A stretch of DNA of 64,000 nucleotides, from NCBI RefSeq assembly GCF_030063245.1, contig NZ_JASISR010000017.1, positions 42,399-106,398 of the forward strand. Reading direction: 5' to 3'. A program made the translations under genes and the position numbers. The notes below the pieces were generated by a model. That model was not told the DNA's origin and did no database searches. It was given only the letters and a program-made list of their open reading frames with translations. Positions 32,725 through 41,299 of this stretch are shown here, one piece after another. The stretch comes from Paenarthrobacter sp. PH39-S1 (GTDB taxonomy: Bacteria > Actinomycetota > Actinomycetes > Actinomycetales > Micrococcaceae). How positions within the stretch are numbered: the stretch's first letter is position 1; each line of letters begins with the position of its first letter.

Positions 32725-34968
32725 GTGACTGCGCTGCATTCGACCGGCCGACGCTGGTTCCCCGGCGGAAGGAGCGTCCGGACGCTGCAGATGCGGCTCG
32801 GGGGAACTTCCTACCAGTGGGTTGCGATGGCCATCCTCGTTGGTGCAGGCGCGGGACTGGCCGCCGTCGCGTTCCGCTGGCTGATCAGCGCCGCCACCCT
32901 CATCTTTACCGGCACGGCGGATTACTCCGCCAGCCACGGCCACCCGGGCCATCCATGGGCGCCTTGGCTGGGTGGATTTTTCGTTGTCCTGGCCCCGGTT
33001 GTCGGCGGACTGTTATATGGACCTTTGGTCGAGCGCTTCGCCCCCGAGGCCCGTGGCCACGGCGTCCCCGAAGTGATGTACGCCGTCAGCCAGCACGGCG
33101 GCAGGATCAAAGGCCGGGTTGCCCTGGTCAAAGCGCTGGCCTCAGCCATCTGCATCGGCTCCGGAGGATCCGTCGGCAGGGAGGGCCCCATCGTCCAGAT
33201 CGGCTCGGCGCTGGGGTCCTGGCTCGCCCGCGTATTCCGGATGCCGGAATCCAGGGTCCGGGCGCTGGTTGCCTGTGGTGCGGCCGGTGGCATCGCCGCC
33301 ACCTTCAACGCTCCGATTGCCGGGGTGTTCTTCGCCTTGGAACTCATCCTCGCCGATTTTGCCGCCGGATCCTTCGGCGCGGTCGTCCTTGCGTCGGTGA
33401 CGGCCTCCATCATTGGGCGCAGTTTCCTGGGCAACGAGGCTTTCCTGAAGTTACCACCCTTCACGATCACCTCGGCCGCTGAGTACCCCTTGTTTATCCT
33501 GTTGGGCCTGCTCGCAGCGATTGCCGGCGTCGGCTTCACCAGGATCCTGTACCTGTTCGAGGATTTGTGCGACTGGGCGTGGCGCGGACCGGCGTGGCTG
33601 CGGCCCGCAGCCGGCGGCGTACTTCTGGGATTGCTGCTGCTGGTCCTGCCGCAGATGTACGGCGTCGGCTACCCGGTCATGCAAGCCGGAGTCGCCGGTT
33701 CCTACACCGTCGGGTTCTTGGTCCTGTTGCTCGTAGGTAAGATCGTGGCCACCAGCCTCACGATAGGCATCGGAGGCTCGGGCGGCGTTTTCGCGCCCTC
33801 ACTGTTCATCGGCGCCATGCTCGGGGCCGCCTTCGGAGAGGCCGCCGGATTGCTGTCACCGGCCCTGCACGGACAGGTCGGAGCCTTCGCCTTGGTGGGC
33901 ATGGGCGCGGTCTTCGCCGGAGCCGCACGGGCGCCGATTACCGCCGTTATCATCATGTTCGAACTCACCGGCGAATACTCCATCATCCTGCCCCTGATGC
34001 TGGCGATCGTCGTCGCCAGCGGCGTTTCAAAAGTCATGAGCCGAGATACCATTTACACCCTCAAACTGCGCCGCCGCGGAATCGATCTTGAGCGGCACCC
34101 GGGCACGGAACTTTTGAGCCGAACCCGCGTTGACGCCGTCATGGACACCTCGTTTCGGTCCCTTCCGGGACATCTGAGCGTCGCGGAAGGTGCCCGACGG
34201 CTGCTGACGGCGAAACACCCGGCCCTTCCCGTCATCGGTGCAGATGGGAGGTTGACCGGTATTGTCACTGTTCAGCACCTTGCGAACGTGCTGAACGACG
34301 ACGACGAAAGGGACCGCGTTCCGCTCTCCGACGTCGTCGAAATGCCAGCAACGGTGCTGCCCGAGGACACTCTTCAAATGGTCCTCGACGCGGTGCTGGG
34401 CTCCTCCTCAAACGCGGGCCTTCCGGTTACAGATGCAGACGGTTCGCTGCACGGTTGGCTGAACCAGGAATCGGTTCTGCGCATCCTTTCGCGCACTAAT
34501 GCATTACCGGCATCGGGTCCAGAACAAAGGCCCGGCAGCCCTCGCCCGTCCGCTCAGCCACGGCCGCGTACCGGCTCCGGCGGGAAACGCACACTCGTGC
34601 GACGAAAATTCCAAAGGGCGCCCCGTGCACAGCCCAATAATGACCATCGTTCCGGAGCCGACTTGAACAACCGCGCATCTCCCTCGCAACGGCAGCATGC
34701 CGGTACCGCCCGGACCGAACGTCCCCAGGTTCACACGAACGGGGGAACGTTCCTGGTCTTCCCCGACGGCCACGTAGTCACAGTCACCAATGAAAAGTAT
34801 GAACAGGGCTGCCGTGCACTGGCCCGCGTCGCCTTCGCAGACCCAAGGCCAGCAGCGATGGACCAGGCAACGGAGGATTTCCGGCGCACCGAAGAAGAAT
34901 GCTTCCTGGAATTCGGACTCATTCGCCACGGCAACGAATGGGTTTTCGCCGAGCAGTCAGGACCGTAA
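32725..34968 (+). CDS. ClC-type chloride channel/antiporter with CBS pair and extra C-terminal domain
   Basis: A 747-residue protein from GTG 32725 after AAGGAG. The ClC membrane part (about 30-445) has GHGVPEVM (111-118) in place of GSGIP, GREGPIVQIG with the gating glutamate E153, and GIGGSGGVFAPSLFIGA. CBS domains follow (about 475-592: VDAVMDTSFRSLPGHLSVAE, LPVIGADGRLTGIVTVQHLA). An unusual basic, Pro/Arg-rich linker (about 597-668) leads to a folded-looking 77-residue end: GGTFLVFPDGHVVTVTNEKY and TEEECFLEFGLIRHGNEWVF. That end is not a known ClC part, as far as I can tell. It should move Cl- in exchange for H+. Confidence 0.88.
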   Translation: MTALHSTGRRWFPGGRSVRTLQMRLGGTSYQWVAMAILVGAGAGLAAVAFRWLISAATLIFTGTADYSASHGHPGHPWAPWLGGFFVVLAPVVGGLLYGPLVERFAPEARGHGVPEVMYAVSQHGGRIKGRVALVKALASAICIGSGGSVGREGPIVQIGSALGSWLARVFRMPESRVRALVACGAAGGIAATFNAPIAGVFFALELILADFAAGSFGAVVLASVTASIIGRSFLGNEAFLKLPPFTITSAAEYPLFILLGLLAAIAGVGFTRILYLFEDLCDWAWRGPAWLRPAAGGVLLGLLLLVLPQMYGVGYPVMQAGVAGSYTVGFLVLLLVGKIVATSLTIGIGGSGGVFAPSLFIGAMLGAAFGEAAGLLSPALHGQVGAFALVGMGAVFAGAARAPITAVIIMFELTGEYSIILPLMLAIVVASGVSKVMSRDTIYTLKLRRRGIDLERHPGTELLSRTRVDAVMDTSFRSLPGHLSVAEGARRLLTAKHPALPVIGADGRLTGIVTVQHLANVLNDDDERDRVPLSDVVEMPATVLPEDTLQMVLDAVLGSSSNAGLPVTDADGSLHGWLNQESVLRILSRTNALPASGPEQRPGSPRPSAQPRPRTGSGGKRTLVRRKFQRAPRAQPNNDHRSGADLNNRASPSQRQHAGTARTERPQVHTNGGTFLVFPDGHVVTVTNEKYEQGCRALARVAFADPRPAAMDQATEDFRRTEEECFLEFGLIRHGNEWVFAEQSGP

Positions 34969-35049
34969 GCGCGAAACGGTGCGGTTGCCGAGCGGTGCTC
35001 CTGGCCGAAGAGGTCGTTGCACCCGGCCCTGAGCTGCCGCGGAGCTGGA

Positions 35050-35367
35050 TCAGCCCCCTGCGGCTTCCTCGGACTCCTCGCCCTGTTTGACGATATCGTC
35101 GTCCTTGAAGAGGATTCCCCTCGCGATATCGCGCCATTGCGGCGTTCGGCGAAAAAGGAACTCAAGCTCCATACTGAAGTGCTTATACTCTTCACCCAGC
35201 GAATCTTTCATGATGGCACGCGCAATCTCGTCGGGCTCAACCGAAATACGCTGGACATACCATCCGATGGCCTCGGATTCCTCACTCAAGCTCGCACACA
35301 TTCGCGCGAATGTTCGCGTTTCAGCTGACAGCTCTTCTGGCGGCTCATGATATTGATCGAATCCCAT
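35050..35367 (-). CDS. Encapsulated-ferritin-like (EncFtn-type) protein
   Basis: A 105-residue helical-hairpin protein; ATG 35367 follows AGGGAGCG. The first helix carries SLSEESEAIGWYVQR (E29, E30, E32, W36, Y37) and the second KDSLGEEYKHFSMELEFLFRR (E60, H63). This matches the E-E-L-E-A-x-D-W-Y and E-E-x-x-H iron-site motifs of encapsulated ferritins, as I recall them from Rhodospirillum rubrum. EncFtn oxidises Fe(II) inside an encapsulin shell. The C-terminal tail EESEEAAGG lacks a recognisable cargo peptide, and no encapsulin gene is in the window. The assignment is by motif only. Confidence 0.65.
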   Translation of the reverse strand: MGFDQYHEPPEELSAETRTFARMCASLSEESEAIGWYVQRISVEPDEIARAIMKDSLGEEYKHFSMELEFLFRRTPQWRDIARGILFKDDDIVKQGEESEEAAGG

Positions 35368-35532
35368 TTTCGCTCCCTGCCTAATAGAGAGCAACCCGAA
35401 CCAAAAACGATTTTCGCTTCCCCCGATCCTCGGAGGGTTGCCGACGGTTGAGGCTTTACCCCCGATCCCGTGCGGGCAGCCGTGCGCCAAGCTTCACAAC
35501 GAAGGTTGGAAGTCTATGCCGGGAACGGGGTA

Positions 35533-36906
35533 TCAGTCGAGACCCTGTCCGGGTCGCCAGACCCCGTAACGGGCCGACTCGACGGCAGCGGACAAAGCGG
35601 CCAGAACGACGCGCCGTTCTTCATCGAAGTCCTGCTTGGCGATGCGGAAGCGTATTCGCTGCAGGTGCGCGGCGATGGCGCGCTGATGCACAGGGTCGCG
35701 GGTCTGCCAGGCGAGTTCGCGCAGCATCAATAGCAACTGGGTGCAGACGACAGGATCGCTTCCGCCGTAGTGCAGGGGCTGTTCCACGGCCAGTTTCAAT
35801 AGTTCCGGCAGACTGCGCCGACGCTGGACGACGCGAGCGCGAGAGGCGTCATCTTGCAGAATTCGAGCGCCGAGGTCGTGTCGGGCGAATTCGCAAAGGA
35901 GCGCGGAGATGTGACCCAGGCAGTGCACCGCGGTCGTCGGATCATTGATGCCCGGGGAGAGCGCCTTTAGTGCAACGTCAACCAACTGTCGCAGACCGTA
36001 GGCCACGTCCTGGACCGAGGTGCGCTCCTTGCCGATGGTGACTGCGCGGATGATGCGCTGATGAAGCCGTGCCACGGCATCTTCGGCGACTGAATCGTTC
36101 GGGTTCAGCAGCCACCAGAAGGCAAATGGCGTGCCGGCGACAACGTGGTCTCCGGGTGCGAGGTCGATCAGAAGCACGACGCCGGCCTCCTCGGCTGCCT
36201 CGCGCAAAATGCTCTCCCCAACGGCGGTAATGAAGCCGGAAGACTCCGCGGCCAACATCCGGGCATCCGGTGGTGGAACCGGCGGCGGACTATGCCGGTT
36301 CGAGGCCGGCTCCGCGGCAGCTTCCCGCAACGTCGCCGTCGCGTTATTGTGCACGTGGCTGAGGATGGTTTCGATTCGGATCTGCCGGACGATGTGGGCC
36401 AGGAACAGCACCAGGCCCAGCACGCTGGCAAGAGCCAGAAGAAAGGAGACGGTCACCGACAGCTGCGGAGCAAAGTCCGGCTCTCCGTGGAGGCCAGTGC
36501 GGACCGTTCTCAACACTGTCAAGGCGAAGACGAAGGTGGCCAGGAACAAGGCCAGCGTCCGCTGGACGAAGGGGTCGCTGGCAAAAGTTCGCAACAAGCG
36601 CGGGGAGAACTGACTGCTCGCCAACTGGAGCGTCACCACGGTCAGCGAAAAGGTCAGAGATGTGACGGTGATCATGGATGATGCGATCGCGCCCAGCACC
36701 GACCGGGCCGCATCGGCATCACCACCGAACGGCAATTCGGACATAGCTGGTGGAAGCTGGGCGTCCACGGCCGCATCAAGTCTGGTCAGCCCAATGCCGA
36801 GCGCGACCGACGACAAGACCGCCATGGTCGGTAAGGGCCACAGCCGTGACCGGTAAGCGTCCTTCAACGCGCGCCGGCCTCCGGGAAAGATTCTTGGCTT
36901 ACTCAT
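35533..36906 (-). CDS. DUF2254 membrane protein
   Basis: A 457-residue protein of the DUF2254 family. Two N-terminal helices are followed by ASSMITVTSLTFSLTVVTLQ, LASSQFSPRLLRTFASDPFV and QRTLALFLATFVFALTVLRT, the family signature. The long C-terminal part is soluble (SPGINDPTTAVHCLGHISAL is strongly conserved). Its function is unknown. The start ATG 36906 follows AAGGGACAGC. It is not clearly in an operon; the next gene upstream is a nonsense-mutated DUF421 gene on the opposite strand. Confidence 0.88.
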   Translation of the reverse strand: MSKPRIFPGGRRALKDAYRSRLWPLPTMAVLSSVALGIGLTRLDAAVDAQLPPAMSELPFGGDADAARSVLGAIASSMITVTSLTFSLTVVTLQLASSQFSPRLLRTFASDPFVQRTLALFLATFVFALTVLRTVRTGLHGEPDFAPQLSVTVSFLLALASVLGLVLFLAHIVRQIRIETILSHVHNNATATLREAAAEPASNRHSPPPVPPPDARMLAAESSGFITAVGESILREAAEEAGVVLLIDLAPGDHVVAGTPFAFWWLLNPNDSVAEDAVARLHQRIIRAVTIGKERTSVQDVAYGLRQLVDVALKALSPGINDPTTAVHCLGHISALLCEFARHDLGARILQDDASRARVVQRRRSLPELLKLAVEQPLHYGGSDPVVCTQLLLMLRELAWQTRDPVHQRAIAAHLQRIRFRIAKQDFDEERRVVLAALSAAVESARYGVWRPGQGLD

Positions 36907-37150
36907 GCTGTCCCTTATCAGTTGGATTCATGCCGGGCAGGAACACACACATATGGTAAAAGTAGTTGATGCTGCTCGTGCGAGCCATGATGACGGGCAT
37001 CTTTTTGCTGTCGGCTTGGATCATTTGAGCTGGCGGCCACAGAGATAGTCGTCGAGTCCTACGGGTGAGGCGATGCCCTGGGAATGCACACTGCCACAGC
37101 CTTCCACGGGGCGCCTGTCAGGACCGAGGATATGATGGTAGACCTGTGGC

Positions 37151-37672
37151 ATGTGGTTTGATACTTGGCCAGCGGTACTCCGCATACCCATCATCGGCGC
37201 CGTGTCCTCCGCAACGCTCGTCCTCTTGCTGCTTGGCTGTGGTAAACGAACACTGGGCCAACTGAACGCCTTCGACATCATCGTGCCCGTGGCGCTGGGA
37301 TGAACGCTTGCCAGCGTTCTGCTCAATTCCTCCGTCTCCTGGTCCGAGGGCATCGCCGCCCTGGCACTTCTGGCATTCCTGCAATTCCTCGTGGCCTGGA
37401 CAACGGCGCGCCACCCCAAGGTGCGCACCCTGCTAACGGCTGAGCCGGCCCTGCTGCTGCGTCACGGCTGCATCCTGCCTGATGACTTGCGCAAAAACCG
37501 GCTGACCGTGTCCGAGGTCCATCAGACGATTCGCAGCAGAGGTTCAGGCCACGTTGCCGATATAGCCGCCGTAGTCATGGAAACGAACGGCACTATCAGC
37601 GTCATTACGAAGTCAAAGATCGGCAGCGGCTCGGCCCTCGTCGGAGTACGCGATGCCCCGTCACCACGGTAA
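37151..37672 (+). pseudogene. DUF421 (YetF-like) membrane protein with a nonsense codon
   Basis: From ATG 37151 the frame encodes WFDTWPAVLRIPIIGAVSSA, then GKRTLGQLNAFDIIVPVALG and TGA at 37301-37303. The same frame then continues TLASVLLNSSVSWSEGIAAL, VAWTTARHPKVRTLLTAEPA and LTVSEVHQTIRSRGSGHVAD to the stop at 37672. Family members read a Ser (TCA) at the position of the TGA, so one base change (C to G) explains it. The rest is intact, about 173 codons. This fits a recent inactivation or a sequencing error. Confidence 0.75.
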
Positions 37673-37793
37673 CCAGCAGGTACCGACGGGACGCTCGGAC
37701 AGTCGCCTGCTCAATTCTGAGGTGATTTCTCAGGGGCGTTCCGCTTCGCCGTGGGGCCGATGATGGTCTGCTGACCTTCCGTTCTGCCGTTGC

Positions 37794-38096
37794 TTATGGC
37801 GTGATTTCCTCGTGGGATTCAGACAGGACGCGTGTATTCCGGTCGACCCCATCGCCTAATCGTGCGTAGGGCGCCAGCATTTCCGCCAACTCTATTTCTT
37901 CCGTCTCTGCCACGTAAACCGTAGATCCCACAACGTCGTAGGGGTTCCACGCAGAACGTCCGCTCTGCGGATCCGCGCTGTGAGGACGCGGATTCAGCGG
38001 CCCCCACTCTTCGGTCGCTACCCGATAACCACCCAGTGCAGAACTAATAGTCCTCAAGCCCGTCCGGCCGCAGGTGAACGCAGATTCCTCGATCAT
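37794..38096 (-). pseudogene. RES-domain toxin-like protein, truncated
   Basis: ATG 38096 overlaps the stop of the upstream gene (ATGA). The frame encodes LGGYRVATEEWGPLNPRPHS, then GRSAWNPYDVVGSTVYVAET and EEIELAEMLAPYARLGDG, and ends after 100 residues. The elements R-x-x-W-N-P, V-Y-V-A-E and A-E are those of RES domains, which are NAD+-degrading toxins. Full RES proteins are about 150-200 residues, so the C-terminal half is missing. Assignment is moderate and rests also on the antitoxin next to it. Confidence 0.5.
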
Positions 38097-38305
38097 ACGT
38101 CCTGATGATCTTCCACCAGAGCCACCACTGCGTTCATCACGTCCTGGCCCCTGTCCTCGCGGATCGCCGTAAGTGGTGTATCTTCACCCAGATTCGGATT
38201 ACCGCCAATAAACCAGGCACGGGCCAGATGATCGCTTTCAGCATCAGCGATCTGCCGCCAGGCTCGATGCGCCAACCTCGTAGGCAGTCGCGTTTTCGGC
38301 AGGGC
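38093..38305 (-). pseudogene. Xre/MbcA/ParS-type antitoxin, N-terminus lost
   Basis: The open frame runs from 38305 with no clear start codon. It encodes LAHRAWRQIADAESDHLARA, WFIGGNPNLGEDTPLTAIRE and DRGQDVMNAVVALVEDH, the toxin-binding C-terminal (DUF2384) domain. An in-frame TGA at 38306 cuts off anything earlier, and no helix-turn-helix is seen. It is coupled by ATGA to the RES-like gene, which is the standard antitoxin-toxin order. Confidence 0.55.
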
Positions 38306-38308
38306 TCA

Positions 38309-38850
38309 GCGGGCTTACCGGTCCAAGCCTTGCTTCTGGGCAACCCTTGGCGTTAATGCTCGGCGCCCCCGTCGAGGAAATGCGGTTGCTCTGAAACCCA
38401 GCATATACACGTCCCAAGTCCGATCAGCAGACCCAGCCAGGACAGTGGTAGGACTCGGGCGCCCTCAGCGACTCAGCGTAGGTAACTGACGGCTGGTTCC
38501 GACGCTCCCGCTGGCTGGATCGTCAAATTTGGTGTGCTCGTTGTGGCCAGATTCCCTCTCATCTGATGAACGCAAGCAGCGACACCAACGTGCCAGTGCT
38601 GGATCAGCATCTTGGACACCCGGTTCCACTCTCTGAAAGCAGATGCGCGTCAATAACAAGATTTTCAGGAGCTTTCCGGCGCGGGGCGTCCTGCGGCCAT
38701 TCAGCCCGCCCCTAGCAGGTAAGCTGATCCAGCATAATCCGGGGGTCGCACCGCCCTATCGTCAACCTCACCGCCGCCGTCTCAGCCGCTGTCCCCATTA
38801 GGAAGGCATCCCGATGTATAGACGTTGGGACATTCACTGATTCAAGGACG
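38309..38850. other. Spacer, no supported gene
   Basis: About 540 bases with only short frames and no recognised domain. The ROK repressor stop at 38851 ends it. I see no terminator-like hairpin. Confidence 0.5.
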
Positions 38851-40077
38851 TCAGGCAATCGTTGAAAATGCCGACGATAACACCATGCCACCGCCACCAA
38901 GAAGCGACATCTGGTCCGGGGATGCTGCAAGAAGGATCACGGGGGGAACTCCGCGATGGGGAGAAAACTCATGCATCCATCTTTTAAGGGCCAATCGCAT
39001 GGGCTCTCCTCCTCCACATACGTCGCCGTGCATGATGTAGGTCCCCGAAGCCAAGACCTGCTCGTTGTTTGCCATTCCGACGGCCAAATTCCGCGCGTAG
39101 GTATCCAACAACTTTTCGGCATCGGGTACCTTTTCCCTGGACAGCTTTACCAGTTGCCTGCAATCCATGGTCGCTGCGGCGGGCAGCTCGAGGGTGCCCG
39201 CAGTTTCACGAAGCCAGCCCAGAGTAGCGATGGTTTCCCAACATCCGTTTCGGCCGCAGCGACATTGAATTCCGTCCAATTGGACAGTCGTGTGCCCGGA
39301 TTCCCCTCCTGCACCGTCCTTTCCACGGACAATTTCCCCACAATAGACGATTCCAAATCCCAACGCCTCACCCGTGTAAACAGACGCGAAGTCCTGGATG
39401 TTTCTTCCCAAGCCAAACCATCGATCACCTAAGGCCTGCACACGGGGGTGGTGGTCCACCAGCACGGGAACCCCAAAGCGACTACCAAGAAAATTGCCGA
39501 TCTCCATTCCGCCTAGGGCCGGCGTCAGGTGCATGGAGATGATCTGGCCGGTGCTGGCGTTCACCATCCCGGAGGCGGCCACCCCAATCCCGATGATTTC
39601 CTGGCCCTGAAAGCACTTATCAGTGACCGCGATAATAGCTGCCCGCAAGTGCTCCGCCGTCGAAGTCCTTCCATAGTCCACGGACTCGCATAGACGGATG
39701 CCTCCGTCGATTCCCATGAGCGCAGCTTCCACTCTGTCCGGGGAGATTTGAACGCCGCCCAACATCGGACCGTCATGGCCGAACCAGAGCGGCCTCGCTG
39801 GCTTGCCTCCAGTGACGGGAGCGGACACGGCTGGCCCTTCCACGAGGGCTCCCGTATCGATCAGAGGTTGAAGGATAGTGGCAATCGTTGCCCTGTTGAC
39901 GCTGAGTTCCCTCGCGAGCTGTGCCCTACTGGCTGGGCCACCAGTGTGGAGAACCTGCAGAACGCGGGCACGATTCGCCTGCCCGATGCGCGATGCCGTG
40001 ATGAGCCGAGGGCCTGAACCCCTTGTGCGAAGATGCAGAGCACCGGCAACATCTCTTGGCTCTCGAACATCAGTCAT
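38851..40077 (-). CDS. ROK family repressor of the adjacent sugar operon
   Basis: A 408-residue protein. The N-terminal winged helix is RIGQANRARVLQVLHTGGPA followed by SRAQLARELSVNRATIATIL. The ROK domain has GIGVAASGMVNASTGQIISM and the zinc motif CRCGRNGCWE, with GHTTVQ before it. Without a canonical kinase function it acts as a sugar-responsive repressor (NagC/Mlc/XylR type). I chose ATG 40077 because GGAG precedes it; ATG 40095 is an alternative. It is divergent from the sugar operon, and a perfect inverted repeat lies between them. Confidence 0.88.
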   Translation of the reverse strand: MTDVREPRDVAGALHLRTRGSGPRLITASRIGQANRARVLQVLHTGGPASRAQLARELSVNRATIATILQPLIDTGALVEGPAVSAPVTGGKPARPLWFGHDGPMLGGVQISPDRVEAALMGIDGGIRLCESVDYGRTSTAEHLRAAIIAVTDKCFQGQEIIGIGVAASGMVNASTGQIISMHLTPALGGMEIGNFLGSRFGVPVLVDHHPRVQALGDRWFGLGRNIQDFASVYTGEALGFGIVYCGEIVRGKDGAGGESGHTTVQLDGIQCRCGRNGCWETIATLGWLRETAGTLELPAAATMDCRQLVKLSREKVPDAEKLLDTYARNLAVGMANNEQVLASGTYIMHGDVCGGGEPMRLALKRWMHEFSPHRGVPPVILLAASPDQMSLLGGGGMVLSSAFSTIA

Positions 40078-40139
40078 CCCTGGGCTCCATTTCATCCCGT
40101 AACTCTTCCACACTGATCATAGACAGACTCTAACCGACA

Positions 40140-40164
40140 TATGTATGCTGTGGAGTCATACATA
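40140..40164. promoter_or_regulatory. Perfect 8-bp inverted repeat, likely ROK operator
   Basis: TATGTATG (40140-40147) and CATACATA (40157-40164) are exact reverse complements around a 9-base spacer. The site lies 62 bases from the ROK start and 75 bases from the dehydrogenase start, so one dimer could control both divergent units. Confidence 0.7.
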
Positions 40165-40239
40165 CAAAAGTGGTGGGCGTCACAATATCGACAGCGCTTT
40201 ACTTTCGCCGCACAGAACTTTCACAAGGAGCCCCACCGA

Positions 40240-41262
40240 ATGACACACACACCCGTCTTGGGGATCATTGGCGGTGGGATCCGCGGCAGCCTATTCGCCC
40301 GCTCCATTCAGGAGAACAATGCAGCCCAGCTGGGTGCCCTCTGTGACCCCAGACCCCTTGCCCGCGCCAACGCTAGCGCGGCATTTGGGGTCCCGGCTTT
40401 TGCCACCGTGGACGAGATGATCGCCGCAGTACCCGAGCTTACCGCTGCCGTCATTGCCACGCCGGATTTCGCGCACCGGGACGCCGCCGTGCTTTGCGCA
40501 TCCAACGGACTGGACCTGATGGTGGAAAAACCGTTGGCTACCAACACCGCAGACGCTAGAGCCATCGTCGATGCCGCCAAAAACGCCGGAACGCGCATCA
40601 TGGTGGGCTTTGAAAACAGATGGAATCCACGTTTCAACATCGTTCATAGCCTGCTCCACGAAGCGGATCACGGGCAGATCCTCAATCAGATAGGCAATCT
40701 CAACGACACTCTTTTCGTCCCAACTACGATGCTCTCCTGGGCCGCAAAGAGCTCTCCTGCATGGTTCCTGATGCCCCATTCACTCGACCTGGCCATATGG
40801 CTGGGAGGTGCACTGCCTGTAGAGGTGCACGCCGTCGGAGTTAAGAAAATGCTTCCGGCCATGAAAATCGACACTTGGGATGCCATAACCGCGACGTTCA
40901 CTATGAGCGACGGCTCTTACGTCGTTCTCAATTCGTCATGGGTTCTGCCAACGTCGGCGCCGGCCGTCTATGACTTCCGATACGAAATCCAGACGACTCG
41001 GGGTGCATTCCACATTGACGGCGCAAACCACGGCGTAACCCACTATTCCTCTGACAGGCTCACTTGGGAGCAGTGGGGCGTGCTCGAACGCGGGGGCCGC
41101 ATTTCCGGCGTCCCTGTGGACATGGTGAACGACTTCGTTGAGCTGCTTCTGGGCACCAAATCCGACCTACCCGATGCTGCCGACGGATTGCTGGTCACCC
41201 AAGCCATCGAGGCTGTCCACGAATCTCTCGAAAAAAACCGCGCCGTAACCATTGCAAGCTAG
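40240..41262 (+). CDS. Gfo/Idh/MocA family sugar dehydrogenase
   Basis: A 340-residue oxidoreductase from ATG 40240, which follows ACAAGGAGCCCCACCGA. The N-terminal Rossmann domain is VLGIIGGGIRGSLFARSIQE. The motif VEKPLATNTADARAIV contains the catalytic E-K-P, and MPHSLDLAIWLGGALP carries the conserved His and Asp of the C-terminal alpha/beta domain. It oxidises or epimerises a sugar or polyol with NAD(P). It is the first gene of the operon with the ABC importer, so it processes the imported substrate. Confidence 0.9.
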   Translation: MTHTPVLGIIGGGIRGSLFARSIQENNAAQLGALCDPRPLARANASAAFGVPAFATVDEMIAAVPELTAAVIATPDFAHRDAAVLCASNGLDLMVEKPLATNTADARAIVDAAKNAGTRIMVGFENRWNPRFNIVHSLLHEADHGQILNQIGNLNDTLFVPTTMLSWAAKSSPAWFLMPHSLDLAIWLGGALPVEVHAVGVKKMLPAMKIDTWDAITATFTMSDGSYVVLNSSWVLPTSAPAVYDFRYEIQTTRGAFHIDGANHGVTHYSSDRLTWEQWGVLERGGRISGVPVDMVNDFVELLLGTKSDLPDAADGLLVTQAIEAVHESLEKNRAVTIAS

Positions 41263-41299
41263 CCACATGCCTTGCCTAACACGAACAGAAGGACACGCC

